IMG/VR virus record: IMGVR_UViG_3300024239_000011
Coordinates: 392,303 to 456,302 of that record
Reading direction: 5' to 3' (one strand)
Origin: a virus
Length of the DNA: 64,000 nucleotides
The translations under genes were made by a program, and so were the position numbers. Below are positions 1 through 7,640 of the stretch, one piece after another (the stretch's first letter is position 1; every line of letters starts with the position of its first letter). The notes below the pieces were generated by a model. The model saw only the letters and a list, made by a program, of their open reading frames with translations, was not told where the DNA came from and ran no database searches.

Positions 1-387
1 CAGAAACACCTTGTACCGATGAGGGGAATTATCAGGAAAACCCTTATAGAGTTCCTTCACCCGATACACCCACTCGACCGCCGCATCCAAACTTACAAAC
101 GGTCCAATGGGATCGGGAACCGGAACCCAATATGGTCCCACATATTCAGTATCACCCGTGAGGATACATGAATAGCTATTCCGCCAATGATTACCACCAA
201 TATAATACCGCCCGAATTCAAAATACCGAAACCCCTTGTACGGTTGTGTGTATTCTTCCTCGGTGTACCAACCCGCCCCCCTTGGCGAATCTTCAACATA
301 GGCGAACTTCCAGCCCTTTCGTTCACAGATTTGCCGCTTGGTTCCAGCCGACCAACGACCATCATTCCTTGCACGTGCGCGTGACAT
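1..387 (-). CDS. hypothetical protein, C-terminus beyond left edge
   Basis: An open frame of 129 codons runs from ATG at 387 to the window edge with no stop, so the gene is partial. A good Shine-Dalgarno (AGGGAGG) lies about six bases before the ATG. The protein begins MSRARARNDGRWSAGTK and is rich in Tyr, Trp and Gly, with EEEYTQPYKGFRYFEFGRYY in the middle and a helical stretch (DAAVEWVYRVKELY) near the edge. I do not recognise a family. The frame is open throughout and shows phage-like codon use, so it is probably real. Its start overlaps a 38-codon frame that ends at 362, which suggests translational coupling. Confidence 0.65.
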   Translation of the reverse strand, partial: MSRARARNDGRWSAGTKRQICERKGWKFAYVEDSPRGAGWYTEEEYTQPYKGFRYFEFGRYYIGGNHWRNSYSCILTGDTEYVGPYWVPVPDPIGPFVSLDAAVEWVYRVKELYKGFPDNSPHRYKVFL

Positions 388-478
388 GCGTCGCCTCCCT
401 GATCTTCTTGTTATGCCCTAAGAGGTATTTCACAACTCCGTCATACCAATCGTGTTCTTCACGATCATATTCGGTCAT
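362..478 (-). CDS. possible 38-aa peptide gene
   Basis: ATG at 478 opens a short frame (MTEYDREEHDWYDGVVKYLL at the N-terminus, very acidic then basic) ending in TGA at 362, overlapping the start of the downstream partial gene by 26 bases. The overlap and the composition favour a real small phage gene. The ribosome-binding site is weak: only GGAA about 14 bases upstream. No family recognised. It lies downstream of a strong sigma-70-like promoter at 697-725, though a hairpin terminator at 629-657 stands between them. Confidence 0.35.
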   Translation of the reverse strand: MTEYDREEHDWYDGVVKYLLGHNKKIREATHVTRTCKE

Positions 479-628
479 TTCGATGGGCGTTCCATGGGTT
501 GGCGAACGCAGCAGCCATTACCGGCACGCGGACGCAATTCGGATGTTTGGTGGAATCAGCCTAATCCGGAAACAATCGTTCCAGCATTAGGCGCGTATAC
601 CGCATAGTCAGATAGTGCGGTCATACCT

Positions 629-657
629 TGATGAAAACCTCGGCATATAGAGGTTTT
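629..657 (-). terminator. Rho-independent-type hairpin
   Basis: Perfect 9-bp inverted repeat GAAAACCTC/GAGGTTTTC around an 8-nt loop, ending in TTTTC on the minus strand. It lies downstream of the 730-1374 gene and of the promoter at 697-725. Confidence 0.55.
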
Positions 658-696
658 CAAAGAGATATCATTGCCACGCAAGTATCTCTGAGCGTT

Positions 697-725
697 ACTA
701 TACAACTCAAACAAATATCTGTCAA
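697..725 (-). promoter_or_regulatory. sigma-70-like early promoter
   Basis: Minus strand TTGACA (725-720), 17-bp spacer, TATAGT (702-697). Close to consensus. It fires into the 479-690 stretch and possibly the partial gene at the left edge. Confidence 0.6.
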
Positions 726-729
726 TAGG

Positions 730-1374
730 CTATATCGCCAACCGCTTGTATTCACTCAACATCGCACCCGACCGCTTCCAATTGTCACTTTCCGGGATGT
801 CACGATTGTATTCAGACCACCGTGGACCGCGCTGAATTACAGTATGAAGAGGATACTGGTTATATTCAACCACCTCGACAATACCGAGATTGATCATAGA
901 AACGATAATTCGTTCAGTATTGGGCGTGCTGTGCCAGATCGCACCCCACATACGCGGTTGATGTGGAAACGGCGCTACGTACCCCATCATTTGCATGGTG
1001 GATTTACCAAGCTTGCGCACCTTACCCTTCATGATCTTGGCTTTCGCCGCATCATCTAGAATGGGGGTGGTGATGCTCTTGATGTATGCCGCATGCTGTT
1101 TCTGCCTTTTGGTAGTGTAAGCGTCAATGCGCTCCTGAATTTCGTCTTCTTCCTCAAGAGCAAATTCACGCCCTTGCTGCTGGACCAGCATAGCTGCCCG
1201 ACGAATAACCATCAGAGGTTCTTCGGGGCGCGTGATCTGGTTCGCCACCAAATACATGCACACTTCCCCGACAACATCTACCACACGGGTATAGGTGCGA
1301 TGGCGAAAAACCAACCGTTGTGCCAGTTCCGGCTTGAACGCGGCAATCGCATCGATCAATTCTTGGCGGCGCAT
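730..1374 (-). CDS. hypothetical protein (214 aa)
   Basis: ATG at 1374 preceded by GGAG about ten bases upstream and a consensus promoter at 1401-1430. The N-terminal half (about residues 1-110) looks helical and charged; residues 85-120 are lysine/glutamine-rich. The C-terminal half contains aromatic strands (APFPHQPRMWGAIWHST, ERIIVSMINLGIVEVVEYNQ), resembling a small mixed alpha/beta domain. I do not recognise the family and see no catalytic signature. It is monocistronic between a strong promoter and a hairpin terminator (629-657), a typical layout for an early phage accessory gene acting on the host. Confidence 0.7.
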   Translation of the reverse strand: MRRQELIDAIAAFKPELAQRLVFRHRTYTRVVDVVGEVCMYLVANQITRPEEPLMVIRRAAMLVQQQGREFALEEEDEIQERIDAYTTKRQKQHAAYIKSITTPILDDAAKAKIMKGKVRKLGKSTMQMMGYVAPFPHQPRMWGAIWHSTPNTERIIVSMINLGIVEVVEYNQYPLHTVIQRGPRWSEYNRDIPESDNWKRSGAMLSEYKRLAI

Positions 1375-1400
1375 GGCACGTTGTCTCCGAATACTTGACC

Positions 1401-1430
1401 ATCATAATATTCGTGACTCGTATTTGTCAA
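1401..1430 (-). promoter_or_regulatory. sigma-70-like early promoter
   Basis: Minus strand TTGACA (1430-1425), 18-bp spacer, TATGAT (1406-1401), 27 bp before the ATG of the 214-aa gene. Confidence 0.7.
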
Positions 1431-1442
1431 GTGATGCACAAG

Positions 1443-1475
1443 AAAAAGGGCTGATCTTGCGACCAGCCCTTTTTA
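1443..1475. terminator. bidirectional intrinsic terminator
   Basis: AAAAAGGGCTG / CAGCCCTTTTT inverted repeat with a 10-nt loop and T-tracts on both strands. It closes the 1510-1995 gene on the minus strand. Confidence 0.8.
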
Positions 1476-1509
1476 CGCTTCCTGAATGTTCGAGAGACAG
1501 GGGCGCAGA

Positions 1510-1995
1510 TTACGTCGGGAAGTTGAACTTACCGAAGCCACTGGCGGCGCGCTTGACGCCGGTCGGGTCGGTGTTGTCGTCATTGACCACCGGAGCGGGG
1601 GTCGAAGTGGGAACGGAAACCGCCGGGACACTGGACATGGGCTGGGTGGTCGAAGTCGATCCGGTCGTCACGGCGGTGCCATGCAGCGCATCGAACTCGT
1701 CAGGGGTCATGGCGTGCTGATTGGTGGCGTCGTAGTTGGACGCCGACTCGTTCGGCGGCAGATACAGGGTGGCGACGACGTGCTGACCGTCCTCGCTGCG
1801 GACGACGGTGATCTGCTCTTCACGATAGCTGTAGTTGGACAGCGCCAGGACGTTGGTGTGCAGGTAATCGCGCACCTGACGGGTGCGGACCCACGTACCA
1901 CGCTTCTTGACTTCGTTGGCGATATCCACGCTGGTGAACATCTTGCCCTGCCCGATGTATTCCTGAACAACGGCTTCGATCTTATCCTGGCTCAT
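1510..1995 (-). CDS. winged-helix-like small protein with disordered tail
   Basis: A 161-aa protein. Residues 1-85 read as a small helix-turn-helix/winged-helix-like domain (KIEAVVQEYIGQGKMFTSVD, then VKKRGTWVRTRQVRDYL and a strand ATLYLPP). Residues 95-161 are Thr/Ser/Pro/Val-rich and probably disordered, ending GKFNFPT. The layout resembles small phage DNA-binding regulators but no family is certain. ATG at 1995 with GGGG upstream; it has its own promoter (2025-2053) and terminator (1443-1475), so it is expressed as a single early gene. Alternative: a structural adaptor; the helical N-terminus makes nucleic-acid binding more likely (inference). Confidence 0.65.
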   Translation of the reverse strand: MSQDKIEAVVQEYIGQGKMFTSVDIANEVKKRGTWVRTRQVRDYLHTNVLALSNYSYREEQITVVRSEDGQHVVATLYLPPNESASNYDATNQHAMTPDEFDALHGTAVTTGSTSTTQPMSSVPAVSVPTSTPAPVVNDDNTDPTGVKRAASGFGKFNFPT

Positions 1996-2024
1996 GGCAA
2001 ATACCCCGAGAAATGGTTTAAAAA

Positions 2025-2053
2025 ATAATAGATGTTTTCTTTTAAAAAGTCAA
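2025..2053 (-). promoter_or_regulatory. sigma-70-like early promoter
   Basis: Minus strand TTGACT (2053-2048), 17-bp A/T-rich spacer, TATTAT (2030-2025), 30 bp before the 161-aa gene. Confidence 0.75.
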
Positions 2054-2070
2054 CCCACCACACAAATTTC

Positions 2071-2100
2071 GCGAGGTATCTGCCCCTGTAGATACCTCGC
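2071..2100 (-). terminator. strong hairpin after the PARP gene
   Basis: Perfect 11-bp inverted repeat GCGAGGTATCT/AGATACCTCGC with an 8-nt loop, nine bases after the PARP stop. The following T-tract is weak (AAATTT). Confidence 0.6.
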
Positions 2101-2109
2101 GACTTGTTT

Positions 2110-3630
2110 CTAGCGTTGTTCCAGTTCGATCAGGTGAGTAATCGTGGACTGGGCGGGATCAGCGACGATGAATTCATCGTTCGCCAGATCAGCACCACCA
2201 GGGGCGTAGATCGAGTTGAAACCACGCGGAGTACCCGACGATAGGGCACGCGGGGCACAGTGAATCTTGCCCATGGTGAACTTGGTGATGAACAGGAAGG
2301 CGTTGCCGCGATGACCGCTGTTGGACAGACCCGACCGCGACCAGTTATTGAGGGCGTAATTCAGAGCCTTCGTGGACACGTTGGCGGCATAGACGCCATT
2401 ACCGTACATACGACCGGTCACGCCCGGCGCGTTCACCGGGGGAACGTAGAAACCATTCATCATGATCGACAGGACGTTGCGGTTCGGGGAACCATGGAAC
2501 AGGTCCACCACGTCATAGTCGCTGACGATGGTCTTGCCACCGCCGGGACGCTTGTGACCGATGATGGTACCAGCAGCACCCTGCTTGGCAGCTTCCATGC
2601 GCTCCATCATCTTCATGAAACGGGCACGTTCCGCAATGCCTTCCACGTCGTAGCAACGAACCGGCTTCCAGCTATCCAACTGACGATGGTTACGGGTGCT
2701 GTTGAGGTAGTGAAACAGCGTTTCGGTGGTGTCGCGATCCGACATGAACATCTTGATCGGCAGATCGGGCGCCTTACCGTCGTCGGCGTCGTTGGTGATC
2801 TGCACAGTGGACTTCATCTGGTCCAGCAGATCGTATTCCGCCAGCAACTTCGCCATGTCGAAAATCAGGTCGCTGTCCTGAATAGTATAACCGCGAGCAA
2901 ATGGGCGCGGAATCAGCGAGAAAGTCTGGGTATTCAAATCACGGAAATCGCGATTGGACATGTCGGCGCTCGAACCATCGGTCGGGATGAAATTCTTCAG
3001 ATCATCCAGCACCGCCAACGCCCGGTTGATGTGATCCAAGGTCAGCGGACCCAGCGGGGTTTCCAGACCATGGGCGGTCATCTTGAATGTAGTCGCCGTG
3101 GTAATGTTGTGAATGTTCTCTTGGAACAGTTGACTGAGAACCTTCTGAACCTGCGGCTCGGAGAACTGACTGAACATGGCAGCCAGACCGCTGTTGCCAT
3201 TCGTTTTCGAGACAGAGGCAGTCGCGGCAGCACCACTCACCTTGCGGATATTGGGCGAACCCACGGTCGGCTGAACCACGTCCACCTTGACGTAGTTTTC
3301 GCGATACTTAGTGCCGTCAGCGGCAGTCTTGGACTTGCCCTTTTCCTTGTCCTTGACGATGGTGGCGAACTCGGCTTCCAGCGACGACAGGTCGGTGTCG
3401 GGACCGCGAACGTCGTACACACCGCCGTCAGCGGTACCGCCCGCCAGACGACCGTAGTGCGAGAACAAGCGATATTGCCCGGTGGACTCGTTGTGCATTA
3501 GTTCCAAACAGTAGAATTTGTTATTATTCCCGTCCACGTTGCTACACATGAGCAAAGCCCACTTAATAGTTTTATCAAAACCATCCGTGTCGTCAGTGGG
3601 GACTTTAACTGCGCGATAGGACTTGGACAT
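2110..3630 (-). CDS. WGR-domain poly/mono(ADP-ribose) polymerase (PARP-like)
   Basis: A 506-aa protein with the architecture of DNA-damage PARPs minus the zinc fingers. A WGR-like domain covers about 30-115 (YRLFSHYGR, Tyr replacing the Trp). A helical regulatory domain covers about 150-290 (PLGPLTLDHINRALAVL matches the PARP regulatory helix). The ART catalytic domain covers about 325-506. The H-Y-E triad is intact: LFHGSP (His379), NGVYAANVSTKALNYA (Tyr414) and NDEFIVADPAQ (Glu486), so an active NAD+-dependent ADP-ribosyltransferase is expected, probably stimulated by DNA ends as WGR PARPs are. Start chosen at 3630 (MSKSYRAVKV), with GGAG eight bases upstream; an in-frame ATG at 3672 lacks a site. 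Own early promoter at 3660-3687 and hairpin at 2071-2100. The target (host or phage DNA-end proteins) is unknown. Confidence 0.92.
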   Translation of the reverse strand: MSKSYRAVKVPTDDTDGFDKTIKWALLMCSNVDGNNNKFYCLELMHNESTGQYRLFSHYGRLAGGTADGGVYDVRGPDTDLSSLEAEFATIVKDKEKGKSKTAADGTKYRENYVKVDVVQPTVGSPNIRKVSGAAATASVSKTNGNSGLAAMFSQFSEPQVQKVLSQLFQENIHNITTATTFKMTAHGLETPLGPLTLDHINRALAVLDDLKNFIPTDGSSADMSNRDFRDLNTQTFSLIPRPFARGYTIQDSDLIFDMAKLLAEYDLLDQMKSTVQITNDADDGKAPDLPIKMFMSDRDTTETLFHYLNSTRNHRQLDSWKPVRCYDVEGIAERARFMKMMERMEAAKQGAAGTIIGHKRPGGGKTIVSDYDVVDLFHGSPNRNVLSIMMNGFYVPPVNAPGVTGRMYGNGVYAANVSTKALNYALNNWSRSGLSNSGHRGNAFLFITKFTMGKIHCAPRALSSGTPRGFNSIYAPGGADLANDEFIVADPAQSTITHLIELEQR

Positions 3631-3659
3631 ATTGATGCTCCAACGAATCATTTGACCGC

Positions 3660-3687
3660 ATCTTAACGTCAAAAATTAAATTGTCAA
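3660..3687 (-). promoter_or_regulatory. sigma-70-like early promoter of the PARP gene
   Basis: Minus strand TTGACA (3687-3682), 16-bp spacer, TAAGAT (3665-3660), 30 bp before the preferred ATG at 3630. Confidence 0.65.
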
Positions 3688-3731
3688 TGGGAAGAACAAT
3701 AAATATAATATAAGAAACTATGGAGAAAATT

Positions 3732-4880
3732 ATGCCAATCTGTAAACATTGTGGCACAGAAACCACACATATCCCAACTCATTATCGACTGCACTGCCAA
3801 GAGTATAAAGAATTCATCACCCAAATTGAAGAGAAACTTACCAAAGAATTTATGATCGCCGAATACATTATTGCTGAAAAATCAGTGGTTGATTTAACAC
3901 GAGAACTTGGTTTGGAAAAAGGGCGATTGATTGAACAGAAACTCGATGAATATGGTATCGTGCGCCGTCGTAATTACTCATCCACTAAAACCGTCCGTGA
4001 TAAGAAGAAACAAACCTATCGTGAACGGTATGGCGTCGATCATCAATCTCAGATCGATACAGTCAAAGAAAAGAAGAAACAAACCTATCGTGAACGGTAT
4101 GGCGTAGAGCATGCGTTGCAATATGCAGAATTTTTTGAAAAAGCTCGACAGACTACCCGCGAACGTTTTGGGGTTGACTACGCCCTTCAAACCGAGGAGT
4201 CCCGCGCAAAACAACGCCAAACTAATTTAGAACGTTATGGTGTTGAGTATTTGCAATCGCGCAATATGCAGGAACAATCAAAACAAACATGTTTAGAAAA
4301 ATATGGGGTTGAATATGTGATGCAATCAAACGACATCAAAGCACGCATGGTTGCCACCCACACCGATTTATATGGCGGGATGCTCCGTGGATCACCGTCC
4401 ATACGGGGACAAATAGAAAGGACAACTCTCAAACGGTATGGCGTGAAGAATATTTCTACTATAACCCGCGATAAAGCAAAAGCAACCTGTGTACGTCGTT
4501 ATGGTGTTGAATTTGCTATGCAAAACCCAACGATTTATGAACAGCAACGCAAATCTGCGTTCCGACGCAAACTATTTGTTTTCCCATCAGGTCACAAAGA
4601 ATATCTTCACGGCTATGAGCCGATGGTTATTCTCGACCTACTCAAAGCCGGAATACCCGAAGAGGAAATCATCACTTCTGCCCGCAAAATGCCAAAAATC
4701 ACCTACCAAACCTCCGATGGTAAAACCCACCGCTACTACCCAGACATCTACCTGCCACGATACAATATGTTCATTGAAGTGAAATCCATCTATACGTATC
4801 GCGCCAACAAAGATATCAACCTACTAAAACGAGAAGCCTGCATTGATGCAGGCTTCCGTTTTAATTTTGCAATACGCTGA
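3732..4880 (+). CDS. putative Vsr/PD-(D/E)xK-type free-standing homing endonuclease with repeats
   Basis: A 382-aa protein, plus strand among minus-strand genes. The N-terminus (CKHCGTETTHIPTHYRLHC) looks like a zinc-binding C2HC module. Residues about 90-280 hold eight or so degenerate repeats built on (T)xxERYGVxxxxQ with basic helices, probably DNA-contacting modules like those of phage homing enzymes. The C-terminus has HRYYPDIYLPRYNMFIEVKS, a PD...ExK arrangement as in Vsr-like nucleases. It is A/T-richer than its neighbours, which fits a mobile gene inserted between the PARP and lipoprotein genes. Start chosen at 3732 because GGAGA lies seven bases upstream; an ATG at 3720 has no site. 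No intron is evident. The endonuclease role is inferred from motifs. Confidence 0.75.
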   Translation: MPICKHCGTETTHIPTHYRLHCQEYKEFITQIEEKLTKEFMIAEYIIAEKSVVDLTRELGLEKGRLIEQKLDEYGIVRRRNYSSTKTVRDKKKQTYRERYGVDHQSQIDTVKEKKKQTYRERYGVEHALQYAEFFEKARQTTRERFGVDYALQTEESRAKQRQTNLERYGVEYLQSRNMQEQSKQTCLEKYGVEYVMQSNDIKARMVATHTDLYGGMLRGSPSIRGQIERTTLKRYGVKNISTITRDKAKATCVRRYGVEFAMQNPTIYEQQRKSAFRRKLFVFPSGHKEYLHGYEPMVILDLLKAGIPEEEIITSARKMPKITYQTSDGKTHRYYPDIYLPRYNMFIEVKSIYTYRANKDINLLKREACIDAGFRFNFAIR

Positions 4881-4885
4881 TCCGG

Positions 4886-5110
4886 TCACTTATCTACTTT
4901 TACCGGGAGATCAGGAATCTCCCGCGAAGAATAAGCGCAGATAATTTTGGTTTCCGGATGGGTCAGCCACCCACCACCAGCACCACTGCGCCACTCAACA
5001 TAAGTAACGACTTGCGGATTACAGTTTTGTGAAGGGCGAGTAGTGGGTTCGGTACCTTCAACACACCCAAATAGTGCTAAACAAGCACCAACAACTAACA
5101 TCTTACGCAT
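4886..5110 (-). CDS. small secreted lipoprotein
   Basis: A 74-aa protein starting MRKMLVVGACLALFGC: a short basic N-region, hydrophobic core and lipobox LFGC, so lipidation on Cys16 is predicted. The mature part is about 59 residues with two more Cys (CNPQ, ICAYSS) and a Gly-rich WRSGAGGGWLTHP. The function is unknown; a phage envelope or exclusion lipoprotein is plausible. The start overlaps the metG stop by exactly eight bases, with GAGG nine bases upstream inside metG, so translation is probably coupled to metG. A longer in-frame start at 5203 lies inside metG and is rejected because the signal peptide begins here. Confidence 0.75.
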   Translation of the reverse strand: MRKMLVVGACLALFGCVEGTEPTTRPSQNCNPQVVTYVEWRSGAGGGWLTHPETKIICAYSSREIPDLPVKVDK

Positions 5111-6626
5111 TCTTCGGTACCTCAATACGCGGGAAGACAATTGACGGTTCGGGAAGCTTCGCCTCGTAGGGGATGAGAACGTCCTGATGCCGAATTTCCG
5201 CACTGCACAGTTTTAGAATTTTTTCCGCCGATGCGGGAATGACCGGCTGAAGCAGGAACGCCACCTTGACGACGTTCTGAAGAGTGTCGCTCAACACCTC
5301 GTTCAGCTTGTCCGGATCATCTTTCAGCTTCCACGGCTCAGCCGCCGAGAACACACGATTGATATCCGTGGTTGCCGCATGAAGGTGTTCCAGGGCGCCA
5401 CGGAAATCCAACGCAGCAAATGCCGCTTGGGCAAAGCTGGCGTAGGTTTCCACCCGGCTGGTCAAGGAAGACCCCACCGCCGAAAACCGCACGATGCCAT
5501 CACAATGGCGATGCAACAGGGTTAGTGCCCTGTTCAACAGGTTACCCAGATCATTGGCGAGTTCGCTATTGTACCGCTTCGTGATGGCATCTTCCGAGAA
5601 TTCTCCATCATCACCGAAATTGACTTCACGAAGCAGGAAATACCGCAGCGCGTCCAACCCGTATTTTTCGATTAACGCGGGGACACTGACCGCATTCCCT
5701 TCAGACTTGCCAATCTTCTGCTGTTTGACCAGTTTGTTGCTCGGACGCGTCCACCAACCATGGGCGAATACGCGATTGGGAACCGGCAGACCCGCAGCCA
5801 AAAGAAAAGCAGGCCAAAACACAGCATGGAAACGAACGATATCCTTGCCAACGACATGGGTTACGTCATAACCAGTCCAATCGGTTGCGGGATACCCGGC
5901 AACGGAAAGGTAATTGGTCAGCGCATCCAACCACACATAAATGACGTGTTTTTCGTCCCCAGGCACCGGGATGCCCCAGGAAATGGACGACCGCGACACA
6001 CAAAGGTCATCAAGCCCGCCCTTGACAAATTGCCGCACCTCATTCCGGCGCGGCACCGGCTGAACAAAATCCGTTTCGTACAACTTCAGGAGTTCGTCGC
6101 CCCATTGCGAGAGCCGGAAGAAATAGGCTTCCTCTTCCACCCACTCACACGTGGCGCCGGTTGGATTTGCAGTGACAATCTTACCACCATCAGTATTTTC
6201 GGTAATCGTCACCTCGGACTCTGTGTAATAGGCTTCGTCCTTGAGAGCATACCACCCACCATAGGTGCCCTTGTAAATTTGGTTACGCTCGACCAGGGTG
6301 TTCCATAAATGAATTACCGCTTCGCGGTGCCTGTCATCGGTGGTGCGGATAAAATCGTCGGGAACAACCCCGATCAACGGAAGCAAATTGCGAAAATGTT
6401 GGGAAACATCGTCCACGAAGTCCTTCGGTGCAATTCCTGCCAGTGCAGCCGATTTCTGGACCTTCTGACCATGTTCATCGGTTCCAGTGGTGAACAACAC
6501 CTCATCGCCATGAAGGCGGTGGAAACGCGCCAAAACGTCGCAAACCACAGTGGTGTACGCATGACCGATATGGGGACGGTCATTCACGTAATAGATGGGG
6601 GTCGTGATTAGCCGCTGTTTGTTCAT
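5103..6626 (-). CDS. metG: methionyl-tRNA synthetase
   Basis: A 507-aa class I aminoacyl-tRNA synthetase that charges tRNA-Met. The N-terminus TTPIYYVNDRPHIGHAYTT carries the HIGH box at 19-22; TGTDEHGQK and WGIPVPGDEKHVIYVWLDAL are diagnostic of MetRS; the KMSKS loop appears as KIGKS (304-308), a conservative variant keeping both lysines and the serine. The all-helical anticodon-binding domain spans about 350-500. Length is normal for a short-form bacterial MetRS without the C-terminal dimerisation domain. The wording (FFRLSQWGDELL, VVGKDIVRFHAVFWPAFL) resembles alphaproteobacterial enzymes, which is the basis for the host guess. SD AGGA precedes the ATG. With IF-1 and SmpB it forms a phage translation set. 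Confidence 0.96.
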   Translation of the reverse strand: MNKQRLITTPIYYVNDRPHIGHAYTTVVCDVLARFHRLHGDEVLFTTGTDEHGQKVQKSAALAGIAPKDFVDDVSQHFRNLLPLIGVVPDDFIRTTDDRHREAVIHLWNTLVERNQIYKGTYGGWYALKDEAYYTESEVTITENTDGGKIVTANPTGATCEWVEEEAYFFRLSQWGDELLKLYETDFVQPVPRRNEVRQFVKGGLDDLCVSRSSISWGIPVPGDEKHVIYVWLDALTNYLSVAGYPATDWTGYDVTHVVGKDIVRFHAVFWPAFLLAAGLPVPNRVFAHGWWTRPSNKLVKQQKIGKSEGNAVSVPALIEKYGLDALRYFLLREVNFGDDGEFSEDAITKRYNSELANDLGNLLNRALTLLHRHCDGIVRFSAVGSSLTSRVETYASFAQAAFAALDFRGALEHLHAATTDINRVFSAAEPWKLKDDPDKLNEVLSDTLQNVVKVAFLLQPVIPASAEKILKLCSAEIRHQDVLIPYEAKLPEPSIVFPRIEVPKNA

Positions 6627-6691
6627 GGGTCATTCCTGTCTACTCGAACCCAGACCGTTTAGCACGTCAGATGTATAGAATCAAGGCAGAC

Positions 6692-6720
6692 AAAAAGAAA
6701 AGGGCGGTTTCCCGCCCCTT
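6692..6720 (-). terminator. intrinsic terminator
   Basis: Inverted repeat GGGGCGGG/CCGCCC with T-rich tail (CTTTTCTTTTT) on the minus strand, directly after the 6719-6973 gene and upstream of metG. Confidence 0.75.
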
Positions 6721-6973
6721 ACCAAGGGTCCACCATTTGGCGTTTGAGCCGACGACCTTCCTCGGCGGAAACAATTCGTCCTTCACCCATGTCCTTGATG
6801 AAGTTCTCGCATTCCGCCTTGGTCATCACGTCCGATACGAAATGCGTACCGACAACACAATGTGTACCGACAACTTCAGGAACCGAAACGGGAACCGGCT
6901 GGGGTCGATACCCACGCACTGCCTGCTCGGATTGCTGCAAATACTGATACGGTTTCATTTCGAACCTACGCAT
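6719..6973 (-). CDS. hypothetical protein (84 aa)
   Basis: Starts MRRFEMKPYQYLQQSEQ at 6973, overlapping the HNH gene stop by exactly eight bases with GAGG upstream, so coupled translation is likely. The middle is Pro/Val-rich with a doublet VVGTHCVVGTHFV (an internal 6-residue repeat), and the C-terminus (MTKAECENFIKDMGEGR, EEGRRLKRQMVDPW) is helical. No known family. It ends at an intrinsic terminator (6692-6720) that closes the three-gene run from 7640. Confidence 0.6.
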   Translation of the reverse strand: MRRFEMKPYQYLQQSEQAVRGYRPQPVPVSVPEVVGTHCVVGTHFVSDVMTKAECENFIKDMGEGRIVSAEEGRRLKRQMVDPW

Positions 6974-7319
6974 AATCAGCCTCGTGTTTCTTTCGAAGAT
7001 GTTCTGGGTAGCGCCCAGAACGTGCCCATAAATCTTCTTTCGGGCGTTCAGCAACTCGTTGCCGACCGCGTTCCTCATTGCACTTTTTACAAGCTGCAAC
7101 GTGCCGTTTATCTTCGGTCATCACTTGGCGTTGTGGGTGAAATCGATCAAACAAATGATCAAGGGTACAAAGATTATCGGGGAAATGCCGTGTCTTCGTA
7201 CACGTATCATGATCGAAATCCAACAACATCGGATTACCGCACCAATAACATTTTCCACCTTGCTCGTGGTAGCATTTGATGCGGGAACGACGCCTTTTTT
7301 CAGAAGACGAAATAGTCAT
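6966..7319 (-). CDS. HNH-family nuclease
   Basis: A 117-aa protein with a treble-clef HNH layout: CYWCGNP (first Cys pair), LDHLFDRF giving the catalytic His, and CKKCNEERG (second Cys pair), followed by a basic C-terminus. It is shorter than homing HNH proteins and has no NUMOD repeats, so it may be a small phage nuclease rather than a mobile one. ATG at 7319 has no obvious Shine-Dalgarno and lies seven bases after the preceding stop (7326), suggesting re-initiation. The downstream 84-aa gene overlaps its stop by eight bases. Confidence 0.85.
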   Translation of the reverse strand: MTISSSEKRRRSRIKCYHEQGGKCYWCGNPMLLDFDHDTCTKTRHFPDNLCTLDHLFDRFHPQRQVMTEDKRHVAACKKCNEERGRQRVAERPKEDLWARSGRYPEHLRKKHEADYA

Positions 7320-7325
7320 ATTGGA

Positions 7326-7640
7326 TTATTTACGAATCACCTTAACGTGGATGCGGTGGAAGAACGTCGAGAAGTCCCACTTGGACATGGGAACCCCCTC
7401 GATCTTGATCTTCACATTAGGGTTGTAGTCCGCAGTAAACCACTTCAGAAGTTCTTTAAACGCTTTACACGCGGCTTTTTCTTCCTCGTCAGATGGGCGA
7501 TGCCCTGGACCTTGCCCGTGAAACCGATACCCATAGAGTTCGGCTTCGTCGCCCGCGTACCTGTTATTACCATGGTAGCATTCCACCAACTCGGCATACA
7601 ACCGGGCAATATCTTTTACTGGGAGGTTGATCAAGGACAT
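7326..7640 (-). CDS. hypothetical protein (104 aa)
   Basis: MSLINLPVKDIARLYAELVE at the N-terminus, a Gly/Tyr-rich centre, an acidic-then-basic helical segment (DEEEKAACKAFKELLKWF) and a strand-rich end (NVKIKIEGVPMSKWDFSTFF). A weak AGG-type site precedes ATG 7640. First gene of a run with the HNH and 84-aa genes. No family recognised. A weak promoter-like TATAAG lies about 10 bp upstream of the site. Confidence 0.6.
   Translation of the reverse strand: MSLINLPVKDIARLYAELVECYHGNNRYAGDEAELYGYRFHGQGPGHRPSDEEEKAACKAFKELLKWFTADYNPNVKIKIEGVPMSKWDFSTFFHRIHVKVIRK

Larger units (their letters stand above)
556..725 (-). other. intergenic stretch 479-729: promoter, small hairpins, perhaps a short RNA
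   Basis: No convincing gene lies between 479 and 729. On the minus strand a consensus promoter (697-725) is followed by a weak stem AGAGATA/TATCTCT, then a terminator-like hairpin (629-657), then a second inverted repeat GCCTAAT/ATTAGGC with an inner GGAA/TTCC stem (near 557-592). A 22-codon frame (624 to 556, MTALSDYAVYAPNAG) sits between but has no spaced ribosome-binding site. A transcript from about 690 to 629 would be a roughly 60-nt two-hairpin RNA. Confidence 0.35.

Noticed and set aside
556-624. 22-codon frame and tRNA-like 3' end (TGATTCCACCA) on the minus strand
   Set aside because: No T-loop GGTTCRA, no matching acceptor 5' strand and no spaced ribosome-binding site.
2260-3501. 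413-codon plus-strand frame opposite the PARP gene
   Set aside because: A shadow of the PARP codon bias; rich in His/Val/Arg and without motifs, while the minus strand has clear domains and promoter.
6630-6660. T-arm-like GGGTTCGAGTAGA near metG
   Set aside because: The flanks do not pair and no anticodon or acceptor stem can be drawn.
6627-6690. Promoter TTGATT-17-TAAACG upstream of metG
   Set aside because: The -10 is too far from consensus to report; metG may be read from elsewhere.
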